A stretch of 64,000 nt of DNA, taken from positions 1-64,000 of the forward strand of contig CAWGFN010000003.1 of the NCBI GenBank assembly GCA_963821885.1, given 5' to 3'. Every line of letters begins with the position of its first letter. Positions within the stretch are counted from its first letter, which is position 1. The DNA comes from Oleiagrimonas sp963821885 (GTDB lineage: Bacteria > Pseudomonadota > Gammaproteobacteria > Xanthomonadales > Rhodanobacteraceae). The position numbers and the translations under genes are program-made. This document shows, one piece after another, positions 1 to 12,461 of the stretch. The notes under the pieces are model-generated. The model had not been told where the DNA came from. It saw only the letters and a list, made by a program, of their open reading frames with translations, and did no database searches.

Positions 1-28
1 GGCCGGCAAATTTCCCTGAAAAAGGGTG

Positions 29-56
29 TTGACGGACGCGGAAAGCGATGTAGAAT
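29..56 (+). promoter_or_regulatory. rRNA operon promoter
   Basis: A sigma-70 type promoter: TTGACG as -35, a 16-nt spacer and TAGAAT as -10. An A/T-rich stretch just upstream (AAATTTCCC, then GAAAAAGGG) resembles part of an UP element cut by the window edge. The region after the -10 is GC-rich, as expected for a stringently controlled rRNA promoter. The transcription start is inferred near 63. Confidence 0.75.
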
Positions 57-114
57 GTGCGGCTCCCTGGGACGAAATGTCCTCGACGGGACGCGAAGGA
101 AACTTCGCAAGCGA

Positions 115-126
115 TTGATCTTTGAC
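115..126 (+). promoter_or_regulatory. boxA-like antitermination element in the rRNA leader
   Basis: TGATCTTTGACA in the leader matches the boxA core used for NusB/NusE loading on rRNA transcripts. A second copy lies at 2215-2226 ahead of the 23S gene, where such elements usually recur. Confidence 0.6.
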
Positions 127-133
127 AGTGTGC

Positions 134-162
134 GCAGGTGACTTGTGTGGGCGCCTTGCGAG
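134..162 (+). other. left arm of 16S precursor processing stem
   Basis: These 29 nt pair with 1849-1877 with only two imperfect positions, enclosing the 16S gene in a long stem. This is the arrangement cleaved by RNase III in bacterial pre-rRNA. Confidence 0.75.
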
Positions 163-284
163 TTTGGAGACAAGTCCAAGCAATGCAAGCGTCCAAACCT
201 TTAACCTTTGTAATTCAGCGATGAATGAAAAGGCTTGGTTCGGACCTTCGAAAGAATAGATGTCCTTCGGGATGTCGAAAACTT

Positions 285-1830
<1,546 letters not shown>

Positions 1831-1848
1831 AGAGAGCGACTTGCCCAT

Positions 1849-1877
1849 CTCGCAAGACGCCCACACAAGACACCTGC
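1849..1877 (+). other. right arm of 16S precursor processing stem
   Basis: Complementary to 134-162. It begins 18 nt after the 16S 3' end and precedes the tRNA-Ile gene. Confidence 0.75.
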
Positions 1878-1985
1878 CTGTTATTTCACGCGAAGTCCCT
1901 TTCGCGAAGAGCAAAGACCGGCCATCCGTGGCCGGACTCTTCAAGAGAGCCTGGAACGTCCGGCTTTCACGAAGCATCTCCAAAT

Positions 1986-2062
<77 letters not shown>

Positions 2063-2067
2063 TCCAT

Positions 2068-2143
2068 GGGGCCATAGCTCAGCTGGGAGAGCACCTGCTT
2101 TGCAAGCAGGGGGTCGTCGGTTCGATCCCGACTGGCTCCACCA
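2068..2143 (+). tRNA. alaT: tRNA-Ala (UGC)
   Basis: A 76-nt cloverleaf five bases after tRNA-Ile. The acceptor GGGGCCA pairs with TGGCTCC (one G-U pair), the anticodon loop is TTTGCAA, and CCA is encoded. It is cotranscribed with the rRNAs and decodes GCN alanine codons. Confidence 0.97.
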
Positions 2144-2214
2144 GTTTCGGACGATGAAATAACAGCAGCGCACACATAAAGATTAGATACGGGACGGCGT
2201 TGAGGCCGTTTTCG

Positions 2215-2226
2215 TGTTCTTTGACA
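2215..2226 (+). promoter_or_regulatory. second boxA-like element, upstream of 23S
   Basis: TGTTCTTTGACA, nearly the same as the leader boxA at 115-126. It probably renews the antitermination complex before the 23S gene. Confidence 0.55.
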
Positions 2227-2228
2227 AA

Positions 2229-2334
2229 GCGAATCGAGTGACAAGCGTCTTGGATGCAAATCCAGGATGTGTCGTTAAGGCAAACGGCGAAACGTCAATT
2301 GGGCGTGTGGCTCCGAGGCAACTTGGGGTTATAT

Positions 2335-2342
<8 letters not shown>
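2229..2342 (+). other. left side of extended 23S precursor stem
   Basis: Two blocks are perfectly complementary to the region after 23S: 2229-2249 pairs with 5279-5299 and 2322-2342 pairs with 5215-5235. The stretch between them is imperfectly complementary in the same order, so the precursor can form one very long helix closing the 23S domain, a substrate for RNase III. Confidence 0.75.
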
Positions 2343-5214
<2,872 letters not shown>

Positions 5215-5223
<9 letters not shown>

Positions 5224-5299
5224 TATAACCCCAAGATGCTTCGCAGTTTCCTTATCGATACATCCGGAAACGCTCCCTGACGCTTGTCACTCGATTCGC
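5215..5299 (+). other. right side of extended 23S precursor stem
   Basis: Pairs with 2229-2342 (see there). It spans the 23S 3' end and most of the 23S-5S spacer. I see no tRNA in this spacer. Confidence 0.72.
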
Positions 5300-5344
5300 C
5301 CCTTTGCCGGGCTGGCGCTCCAAACAGCGCTGCCCGCACCCCTT

Positions 5345-5460
5345 CCCTGGCGGCCATAGCGGTGTGGTCCCACCCGATCCCATCCCGAACTCGGCAGTGA
5401 AACGCACCCGCGCCAATGGTAGTGTGGCAGATGCCATGTGAGAGTAGGTCACCGCCAGGG
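5345..5460 (+). rRNA. rrf: 5S ribosomal RNA
   Basis: About 116 nt. The ends CCCTGGCGG and CCGCCAGGG form the terminal helix, and the conserved loop CCCATCCCGAACTCGG is present. It is the last gene of the operon. Confidence 0.95.
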
Positions 5461-5473
5461 ACCTTATTACGAG

Positions 5474-5504
5474 AAGCCCCCGACAGCCGTCGGGGGCTTT
5501 TTTC
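5474..5504 (+). terminator. Rho-independent terminator of the rRNA operon
   Basis: An 11-bp perfect stem (AAGCCCCCGAC with GTCGGGGGCTT) and a 4-nt loop, followed by a run of T. It lies 14 nt after 5S and is the strongest intrinsic terminator I see in the window. Confidence 0.93.
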
Positions 5505-5535
5505 TTGCCCGCAGCGCAGGCGTGGGCGCTTGATG

Positions 5536-5558
5536 CCATGCACGCCGGCAGTGCATGG
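5536..5558. promoter_or_regulatory. perfect dyad upstream of glpD, candidate operator
   Basis: CCATGCAC and GTGCATGG form 8-bp perfect arms around a 7-nt spacer, 51 nt before the glpD start codon. No T run follows, so a protein-binding site is more likely than a terminator. It does not resemble the E. coli GlpR consensus, and no regulator gene lies beside it. Confidence 0.35.
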
Positions 5559-5608
5559 GCGCCGCGTCGTGGTAGCGTGTCCGGACGTTGATCTTGCCGG
5601 GGACGCCC

Positions 5609-7147
5609 ATGGACGTGGCCCGTGAAGTGGACATGCTGGTGGTGGGCGGCGGCATCAATGGCGCCGGTATCGCTCGGGATGCCGCGGGTCGCGGCTTTTC
5701 CGTGCTCCTGTGCGAGCAGGACGACCTGGCGTCACACACGTCCAGCGCCAGCACCAAGCTGATCCATGGCGGGTTGCGCTATCTGGAGCAGTATGAATTC
5801 CGTCTGGTGGCCAAGGCGCTGGCGGAACGCGAGGTCATCCTGCGACTGGCGCCGCACATCGCCTGGCCGATGCTGTTCGTGCTTCCGCATGAATCGCATC
5901 TGCGGCCGGCCTGGATGATCCGGCTCGGTCTGCTGCTGTACGACCACCTCGGCCCCGAGCATCGCATCCTCGCCGACTCGCACGCGGTTGACCTGCACGA
6001 ACACGTCAGCGGCGCGCCGCTTCTGGATCGCTATCGTCGTGGATTCGTCTATTCGGACGGCTGGGTGCAGGACGCTCGGCTGGTGGTTCTCAATGCGATG
6101 GACGCCAGGGAGCGCGGAGCGACCGTGCTCACCCGCACCCGTTGCATGAGGGCACGTGCCGGGGATGGCCGCTGGACGGTGGACCTGGCAACGCCGGACG
6201 GGAACGGCACGCGTGTACGCACGCGGATGCTGGTCAACGCCTGCGGTCCATGGGCCGGCCGATTTCTCGGCGAGGTCCTGGGTCGCGCGGAACATCGCCG
6301 GGTGCGCCTTGTGAAAGGCAGCCACATCGTCTTGCCGCGCCTGTTCGAACACGATCATGCCTACATATTCCAGCAACCGGATCGTCGCGTCGTGTTTGCG
6401 ATTCCCTACGAGGGCCGTTTCACCCTTGTGGGCACCACGGATGTCGACGTGGAACATGATTCAACCGCGCCGCACATCGATGCCGACGAAACGGCGTATC
6501 TGTGCAATGCGGTCAATCGCTACTTTCGGCATCGCGTCACGCCCGCGGACGTGGTGTGGAGCTACAGCGGCGTGCGCCCACTGGTCGACCAGGGCGGCGA
6601 TGCCAGTGCCGTCAGTCGCGATTACCTGATCGAGCTGGAAGACGTGCGCGATGCCCTACTGCTCAACGTGTTCGGAGGCAAGATCACCACGTTCCGGCGA
6701 CTGGCCGAGGAAGCCGTCGACCGCCTGGCCGAGGCGGCCGGGGCGCATGCGCCGTCCTGGACCGCCCGTGGCGACCCACTGCCCGGCGGTGACTTCGCCG
6801 ATGCCGAACGTTTGCTGCAGAGCTGGACCCAGCGCTGGCCGTGGATGCCCGCCGGGCTGCTGCATCGTTGGCTACGCCACTACGGCACGCGCACGGACCG
6901 TATCGTGGGCCGGGCGAAGTCGTTGCAGGCTCTGGGCAGACACTTCGGTGGCGAGCTCTACCAGGCCGAAGTGGACTACCTGCGCCAGCATGAGTGGGCC
7001 GCGACGGCCGGGGACATCCTGTGGCGGCGCACCAAGCTCGGTCTGCACCTGGACCCGGAAACGTGCCGGAAGCTGGACAACTACCTCGCCGACACCGAGC
7101 ATGCAGGCGGGCGTTCCACGAACAGCGTCGGAGAACCAGGAGCATGA
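5609..7147 (+). CDS. glpD: aerobic glycerol-3-phosphate dehydrogenase
   Basis: A 512-aa FAD-dependent membrane-associated enzyme that oxidises sn-glycerol-3-phosphate to dihydroxyacetone phosphate and passes electrons to quinone. Residues 10-20 (LVVGGGINGAG) are the FAD dinucleotide-binding loop, with the ribose-binding acid at Glu36 (LLCEQDD). The segment after it (HTSSASTKLIHGGLRYLE) is a family hallmark, and the length is normal. I chose ATG 5609, with GGGGA upstream, over an in-frame TTG at 5588 because homologues begin just before the FAD loop. It overlaps glpK by 4 nt (ATGA), so the two are translationally coupled. No glpF or glpR lies nearby. Confidence 0.95.
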   Translation: MDVAREVDMLVVGGGINGAGIARDAAGRGFSVLLCEQDDLASHTSSASTKLIHGGLRYLEQYEFRLVAKALAEREVILRLAPHIAWPMLFVLPHESHLRPAWMIRLGLLLYDHLGPEHRILADSHAVDLHEHVSGAPLLDRYRRGFVYSDGWVQDARLVVLNAMDARERGATVLTRTRCMRARAGDGRWTVDLATPDGNGTRVRTRMLVNACGPWAGRFLGEVLGRAEHRRVRLVKGSHIVLPRLFEHDHAYIFQQPDRRVVFAIPYEGRFTLVGTTDVDVEHDSTAPHIDADETAYLCNAVNRYFRHRVTPADVVWSYSGVRPLVDQGGDASAVSRDYLIELEDVRDALLLNVFGGKITTFRRLAEEAVDRLAEAAGAHAPSWTARGDPLPGGDFADAERLLQSWTQRWPWMPAGLLHRWLRHYGTRTDRIVGRAKSLQALGRHFGGELYQAEVDYLRQHEWAATAGDILWRRTKLGLHLDPETCRKLDNYLADTEHAGGRSTNSVGEPGA

Positions 7148-8652
7148 GCACAGGCAAGGCCCACATCGTCGCCATCGACCAGGGCACCACCAGCTCGCGG
7201 AGCATGGTGTTCGATGGACAGGGACGCGTGGTCGCGTCGGCGCAGCGGGAGTTCGAGCAGATCTTTCCGCGTCCTGGCTGGGTCGAGCACAATCCGAAGG
7301 AGATCGTCACCAGCGTGCTGGTGACCCTGACCGAGGCCCTGCACAAGGGCGGCATCGACGCCACCAGCGTTGCCGGCATCGGCATCACCAACCAGCGCGA
7401 AACCACCGTGGTATGGGATCGGCGCACGGGCGAGCCGGTGCACAACGCGATTGTCTGGCAATCGCGGCATTCGGCGGAACTGTGCGAACGCATGCGCACT
7501 GCGCAGGTCGAGACCTTGCTGCGAGAGCGCACCGGCCTGCTGCTTGATGCCTATTTCTCTGCCACCAAGATCCGCTGGTTGTTCGAGCATGTCGACGGCG
7601 TCCGCGAACGCGCGCATCGCGGCGAGCTGCTGTTCGGCACCATCGACAGCTGGCTGGTGTGGAACCTGACGGGCGGCAAGGTCCACGTCACCGACATCAC
7701 CAACGCCTCGCGCACGCTGCTCTTCGACATCCATCGTCAATGCTGGGATGAGGACCTCCTGGCGCTGTTCGATGTCCCGGCGAGCATGCTTCCCGAAGTG
7801 CGGTCGTGCAGCGAGGAGTACGGACGCATCGAGGCGCGGCATTTCCATGGCAGCGACGTGCCGATCTGCGGCATGGCCGGCGATCAGCAGGCCGCGTTGT
7901 TCGGCCAGGCGTGCTTCACGCCGGGCATGGCCAAGAACACCTATGGCACCGGTTGCTTCCTGCTGATGCACACGGGCGAGACGGCCCATCGGAGCACGCA
8001 GGGCCTGCTGACCACTCCGGCATGGAAACTGGATGGACGCACCGAATACGCGCTGGAGGGCAGCGTGTTCGTGGCCGGCTCGGTGGTGCAGTGGTTGCGT
8101 GACGGATTGAAGATGCTGCAAACCTCGGGAGAATCCCAGGCCTGGGCGAGTCGCGTCGAGGACAGCGATGGCGTGTACATGGTGCCGGCGTTCACCGGGC
8201 TGGGCGCCCCGTACTGGCAAAGCGACGTGCGCGGCGCGGTGTTCGGGCTGTCGCGTGGCACAAGCAAGGCTCATTTCGTGCGCGCCGCGCTGGAGTCGAT
8301 GGCCTACCAGACCCGCGACGTGCTGGACGCGATGCAGGTCGATGCCGGCATGGCGTTGAGCGAGTTGCGCGCCGACGGCGGCGCCATCGTCAACGACATG
8401 CTGGCGCAGTTCCAGGCCGATATTCTCGGCGTATCGCTGATTCGCCCGCGCATCAACGAGACCACGGCCCTGGGCGCGGCCTACCTGGCCGGCCTGGCGG
8501 CGGGGGTGTGGCGAGACCGCGATGAAATCGCAGGGCTGTGGGCGCAGGATCGGGGCTTTTCTCCCGGCATGTCGAGCGAGCGTCGCGAACGGCTCTATGC
8601 CGGCTGGAAACAGGCGGTCCAGGCGACGATGGCTTTCCGCGTCGCCGACTGA
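7144..8652 (+). CDS. glpK: glycerol kinase
   Basis: A 502-aa FGGY-family kinase that phosphorylates glycerol to glycerol-3-phosphate with ATP, supplying GlpD. The N-terminal phosphate-binding motif is at residues 11-16 (IDQGTT) and ITNQRETTVVWDRRTG follows; the C-terminal domain has DGGAIVNDMLAQFQ, typical of this family. The ribosome site AGGAGC lies inside the glpD end. The usual gene order in many proteobacteria is glpF-glpK-glpD. Here the order is glpD-glpK and no facilitator gene is visible. Confidence 0.96.
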   Translation: MSTGKAHIVAIDQGTTSSRSMVFDGQGRVVASAQREFEQIFPRPGWVEHNPKEIVTSVLVTLTEALHKGGIDATSVAGIGITNQRETTVVWDRRTGEPVHNAIVWQSRHSAELCERMRTAQVETLLRERTGLLLDAYFSATKIRWLFEHVDGVRERAHRGELLFGTIDSWLVWNLTGGKVHVTDITNASRTLLFDIHRQCWDEDLLALFDVPASMLPEVRSCSEEYGRIEARHFHGSDVPICGMAGDQQAALFGQACFTPGMAKNTYGTGCFLLMHTGETAHRSTQGLLTTPAWKLDGRTEYALEGSVFVAGSVVQWLRDGLKMLQTSGESQAWASRVEDSDGVYMVPAFTGLGAPYWQSDVRGAVFGLSRGTSKAHFVRAALESMAYQTRDVLDAMQVDAGMALSELRADGGAIVNDMLAQFQADILGVSLIRPRINETTALGAAYLAGLAAGVWRDRDEIAGLWAQDRGFSPGMSSERRERLYAGWKQAVQATMAFRVAD

Positions 8653-8661
8653 ACGACGCGG

Positions 8662-9600
8662 TCAGGCGTCCAGCGCGTAGTCGAACTGGCGCTGGAAATG
8701 GTCGGAGAACTCGGCGCGGTCAAAGGACTGGTTCTGGGTGCCGGGATGTTCGATCTTCAGCGCGCCCATCAACGAGGCGATGCGGCCGACGGTCGGCCAG
8801 TCCATGCCATGCATCAGCGCGTAGATCAGTCCGGCGCGGTAGGCATCGCCGCAACCGGTCGGATCGGTGACCGCGTTGGGGCGGGCTGCAGGAACCTCGT
8901 GAACGGTGCCATCGGCATGGATGCGCGAGCCCTTCGCCCCCAGGGTGACGATGTAGCCGTCGACGCGGGCGGCGATATCGCGCGGCAACCAGCCGGTGCG
9001 CTCCTGCAGCACCTGGGATTCGTAGTCATTGACGGTGACGTAGGTGGCCATTTCGATCAGGCTGCGGAATTCCTCGCCGTTGAACAGCGGCATCGCCTGG
9101 CCGGGATCGAAGATGAAGGGCGTGCCGCGCTCGGCGAATTCACGCGCATGCTGGAGCATGGCCTCGCGCGAATCCGGGGCGACGATGCCGAAGGTGGCCT
9201 CGGGCACGTCGCGCACATGGTTCTCGTTGGAACGCATCATCGCGCCGGGATGGAACGCGGTGATCTGGTTGTCGTCCAGGTCGGTGGTGATGAAGGCTTG
9301 CGCGGTGAACAGGTCGGGCAGTTCGGTGACCTGATCCAGGCGTATGCCGCAGCGCTGGAAGTGTTCGCGGTAGGGCGCGAAGTCCTGGCCGACGGTGGCC
9401 ATGGGAATCGGGTCCTCGCCCAGCAGCTTCAGGTTGTAGGCGATATTGCCCGCGCAGCCGCCGAACTCGCGACGCATGCCCGGGACCAGGAAGGCCACGT
9501 TGAGCATGTGCACCCGGTCCGGGAGGATGTGGTTCTTGAAGCGGTCCTCGAACACCATGATGGTGTCGTAGGCCAGCGAGCCGCAGATCAAGGCAGACAT
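8662..9600 (-). CDS. PfkB-family kinase, probably adenosine kinase
   Basis: A 312-aa ribokinase-fold protein. The first PfkB signature includes GGCAGN at residues 47-52; the second, DPTGCGDAYRAGL, carries the catalytic Asp252 in the anion-hole loop. Related proteins in this order are usually annotated as adenosine kinase (adenosine plus ATP to AMP plus ADP), but substrate cannot be read from sequence and another nucleoside or sugar is possible. ATG 9600 was chosen because the sequence further upstream in the frame has no family similarity. It is convergent with glpK (9-nt gap) and transcribed away from mreB. Confidence 0.8.
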   Translation of the reverse strand: MSALICGSLAYDTIMVFEDRFKNHILPDRVHMLNVAFLVPGMRREFGGCAGNIAYNLKLLGEDPIPMATVGQDFAPYREHFQRCGIRLDQVTELPDLFTAQAFITTDLDDNQITAFHPGAMMRSNENHVRDVPEATFGIVAPDSREAMLQHAREFAERGTPFIFDPGQAMPLFNGEEFRSLIEMATYVTVNDYESQVLQERTGWLPRDIAARVDGYIVTLGAKGSRIHADGTVHEVPAARPNAVTDPTGCGDAYRAGLIYALMHGMDWPTVGRIASLMGALKIEHPGTQNQSFDRAEFSDHFQRQFDYALDA

Positions 9601-9807
9601 GCGTGGATCGTTCCCCGTGCTGAAAGCGGGCGGAACGGGCGCAGCGGCCGGGTCCGCACAAAACCCGGCCATTTTATCGCCTGCGGACGGATCGGGCGAG
9701 CCATTCGCGGGAACGGGTCCTCACGGGCGGGGAGATGGCTTCATGCGAGCTGTGTGGAATGTGCCGCATCTTGTGGCGAAACAAAGACTTTCTTAACGTT
9801 TTGCCGC

Positions 9808-9836
9808 TTGCGCCCGGTTCGGGCGCTCACTAGACT
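9808..9836 (+). promoter_or_regulatory. mreB operon promoter
   Basis: TTGCGC, 17-nt spacer, TAGACT. The spacer contains a 7-bp inverted repeat (GCGCCCG with CGGGCGC, 9810-9826) overlapping the -35. The start is inferred near 9843, giving a leader of about 38 nt before mreB. Confidence 0.5.
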
Positions 9837-9880
9837 GACTTGCTCATTTCACCATCCCTCGCAAGGCGGCGTGCAGCGCA

Positions 9881-10927
9881 ATGTTCAAATGGTTCAGCGG
9901 GTTCTTCTCCAACGACATCTCGATCGACCTGGGCACGGCCAACACGCTCATCTACGTGCGCGGACAGGGCATCGTGCTCAACGAACCCTCGGTGGTGGCC
10001 ATCCGGCATGAACACGGTTCCGGTGCGCCGCGCCGCGTCGAGGCCGTGGGCAGCACCGCCAAGCGCATGCTGGGCCGCACGCCCGGTTCGATCACCACCA
10101 TCCGCCCGATGAAGGACGGCGTGATCGCCGACTTCACCATGACCGAGGCGATGCTGCAGCACTTCATCAAGCAGGTGCACAAGTCGCGCATGCTGCGCCC
10201 CAGCCCGCGCGTGCTGGTCTGCGTGCCGTGCGGCTCGACCCAGGTCGAGCGTCGCGCCATCAAGGAATCGGCCGAAGGCGCCGGCGCCCGCGACGTGTTC
10301 CTGATCGAGGAGCCGATGGCCGCCGCGATCGGCGCCGGCATCCCCGTGCACGAGGCGCGTGGATCGATGGTCCTGGACATTGGTGGCGGTACCTCGGAAG
10401 TGGCGGTGATGTCGCTCAATGGCGTGGTCTATTCGCAGTCGGTGCGCATCGGCGGCGATCGCTTCGACGAGGCCATCATCAACTACGTGCGTCGCAATCA
10501 CGGCACCCTGATCGGCGATTCGACCGCCGAGCGCATCAAGCTGGAGATTGGTTGCGCGTTCCCGCAGGCCGATGTGAAGGAGATCCAGATCTCCGGACGC
10601 AACCTGGCCGAGGGCGTGCCGCGCATGTTCACGATCAACTCCAACGAGGTGCTCGAGGCGTTGCACGAGCCGATCTCCGGCATCGTCGCGGCGGTCAAGT
10701 CGGCGCTCGAGCAGACCCCGCCGGAACTGTGCTCGGACGTCGCCGAGCGCGGCATCGTGCTGACCGGCGGCGGCGCGCTGCTGCGCGACCTGGACCGTCT
10801 GATCACCGAGGAAACCGGCCTGTACGTGCAGGTGGCCGATGATCCGCTGACCTGCGTCGCCCGTGGTGGCGGCAAGGCACTGGAGATGATCGACCAGCAC
10901 GGCAGTGACTTCTTCACCGGAGAGTAG
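9881..10927 (+). CDS. mreB: rod shape-determining actin-like protein MreB
   Basis: A 348-aa bacterial actin that forms short membrane-bound filaments guiding cell-wall elongation. The phosphate-1 loop IDLGTANTL sits near residue 15 and the phosphate-2 loop VLDIGGGTSEVAV in the middle; TGGGALLRDLD near the C-terminus is the adenosine motif. The N-terminal MFKWFSGFF is an amphipathic membrane-binding helix as in E. coli MreB. Length matches the family (347 aa). It is first in a five-gene elongasome operon. Confidence 0.98.
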   Translation: MFKWFSGFFSNDISIDLGTANTLIYVRGQGIVLNEPSVVAIRHEHGSGAPRRVEAVGSTAKRMLGRTPGSITTIRPMKDGVIADFTMTEAMLQHFIKQVHKSRMLRPSPRVLVCVPCGSTQVERRAIKESAEGAGARDVFLIEEPMAAAIGAGIPVHEARGSMVLDIGGGTSEVAVMSLNGVVYSQSVRIGGDRFDEAIINYVRRNHGTLIGDSTAERIKLEIGCAFPQADVKEIQISGRNLAEGVPRMFTINSNEVLEALHEPISGIVAAVKSALEQTPPELCSDVAERGIVLTGGGALLRDLDRLITEETGLYVQVADDPLTCVARGGGKALEMIDQHGSDFFTGE

Positions 10928-10982
10928 TGGCGGGCGATAGGCGCATGCGCCAGCATGCAACTGGGACGCCGACAGGGCAGGC

Positions 10983-11921
10983 ATGACGTTGACACGTGAC
11001 GGGGGCTCGCTGTTTTCCGCCAACATGGCGGGAACCCTGCGATTGATCGTCTACCTGGCGATCGCCTCGGTGTTGATGGTGCTCGATCATCGCGGCCACT
11101 GGCTGGGCAAGGTGCGTTACGGCGCGGCCATCGTCATCGAGCCGGTCTACCACCTCGCCGGCCTACCGTCCTCGGGCCTGCATGCGGCCCGCGTGGCCTT
11201 CGCCGACCGCCAGAAGCTGACCGAGGAAAACAAGCAGTTGCGGGTGGACCTGCTGCTGGCCAATGCGCGGCTGAACCACATGGCCGCGGTCTCGCGCCAG
11301 AACGAGCGCCTCAAGAAGCTCCTCGACACGCGGCGCCAACTGGGCATGAACGTGCAGCTGGCGCGGGTCATCGACATCGATCTTGGCGCCTTCAGCCACA
11401 GGCTCGTGCTCAACGTGGGCGCCCGTCAGGGCGTTGGCGTGGGCCAGGTGGTGATCGACGCGCACGGCATCATGGGCCAGGTCATCGAGGTGCTGCCCAA
11501 CACCTGCACCGCGATGCTGATCACCGACCCCGACCACGCCATCCCGGTCACCGACACGCGCACCGGCTTGCGGACCGTGGCCCACGGTTCGCATGCCTCC
11601 GGGCAACTGGTCCTGCCGACCATCCCGGTGTCGTCGGACGTGCGGGTGGGCGACCAGCTGGTCAGTTCCGGGCTGGGCGGTCGCTTCCCGCCCGGATTTC
11701 CCGTGGCCACGGTGACGCACGTCGAACCGCAGATTTCCGGCATGTTCCTGGTGGCGCGGGCCAAGCCCGCCGCGGACCTGGCGCGCAGCGACGAAGTGCT
11801 GCTGCTGCGTGACCTGGCGCCACCGGCCGGACCGCCGGCACCGGCCAGCATCGACGGCCCGCCGCGTGACCTGGCACCGGCGGCGACGCCGGTGCCCTCC
11901 ACGCACCGGAGGCGGCGATGA
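10983..11921 (+). CDS. mreC: rod shape-determining protein MreC
   Basis: A 312-aa single-pass inner-membrane protein whose periplasmic part organises the elongasome. One membrane segment lies around residues 17-35, then a coiled coil (about 75-115, rich in Leu/Glu/Lys/Arg), then the two-barrel MreC domain (VGARQGVGVGQVVI, DGIMGQVIEV-like segment, VSSGLGGRFPPGFPV). The last 45 residues are a Pro/Ala-rich tail. It overlaps mreD by 4 nt. Confidence 0.95.
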   Translation: MTLTRDGGSLFSANMAGTLRLIVYLAIASVLMVLDHRGHWLGKVRYGAAIVIEPVYHLAGLPSSGLHAARVAFADRQKLTEENKQLRVDLLLANARLNHMAAVSRQNERLKKLLDTRRQLGMNVQLARVIDIDLGAFSHRLVLNVGARQGVGVGQVVIDAHGIMGQVIEVLPNTCTAMLITDPDHAIPVTDTRTGLRTVAHGSHASGQLVLPTIPVSSDVRVGDQLVSSGLGGRFPPGFPVATVTHVEPQISGMFLVARAKPAADLARSDEVLLLRDLAPPAGPPAPASIDGPPRDLAPAATPVPSTHRRRR

Positions 11922-12409
11922 ACCGGCAACGCGTGCGCTCGATCGTGTTCTGGACCACGGTGGTCGTGTCCGTGCTGCTCATGCTGCTGCCGCTTCCGGC
12001 ATCGCTGGTCGCGCTCAAGCCGTACTGGCCGGCCCTGGTGCTGGTGTACTGGACGCTGGAATCAAACGATGTGATGAGCCTCGGGATGGCCTTTGCGATC
12101 GGCCTGGGCGCGGATATGTTCGACGGCGTGCTGCTGGGCGAGCAGGCCCTGCGACTGACCGTGCTGGTGTTCATCGTGCTGCGTTTCCGGGCGCGACTGC
12201 GCTTCTTCCCGATGTGGCAACAGGCGCTGGCCGTGCTCGCGCTTCTGTTCAACGATCGCCTGATCGACCTGGCCCTGCGCAGTCTCGCCGGTTACCCGAT
12301 GCCGCCGGCGTCCTACTGGGTCGCGCCGTTCATCGGTGCGTTGCTGTGGCCGTTCCTGTTCCTCCTGCTCGACGACGTGCGCGCCCGCCTGCGCGCCCAC
12401 GAGACATGA
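11918..12409 (+). CDS. mreD: rod shape-determining protein MreD
   Basis: A 163-aa integral inner-membrane protein with about five hydrophobic segments, part of the MreBCD complex. It has the family segment GLGADMFDGVLLGEQALRL, and its length is standard. It starts inside the mreC stop codon (ATGA) and is followed by mrdA after a 52-nt gap. Confidence 0.93.
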   Translation: MNRQRVRSIVFWTTVVVSVLLMLLPLPASLVALKPYWPALVLVYWTLESNDVMSLGMAFAIGLGADMFDGVLLGEQALRLTVLVFIVLRFRARLRFFPMWQQALAVLALLFNDRLIDLALRSLAGYPMPPASYWVAPFIGALLWPFLFLLLDDVRARLRAHET

Positions 12410-12461
12410 ACCGCCGTGCTCGAACGGCCATGGGCGGCCTGGAGCCGGAGGGCTGGGGCCG

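Noticed and set aside
5588..5608. TTG start for glpD 21 nt upstream
   Set aside because: ATG 5609 has a better ribosome site and fits where GlpD homologues begin.
9830..11026. A 398-codon minus-strand frame across mreB
   Set aside because: Shadow of mreB; no recognisable domain and no ribosome site.
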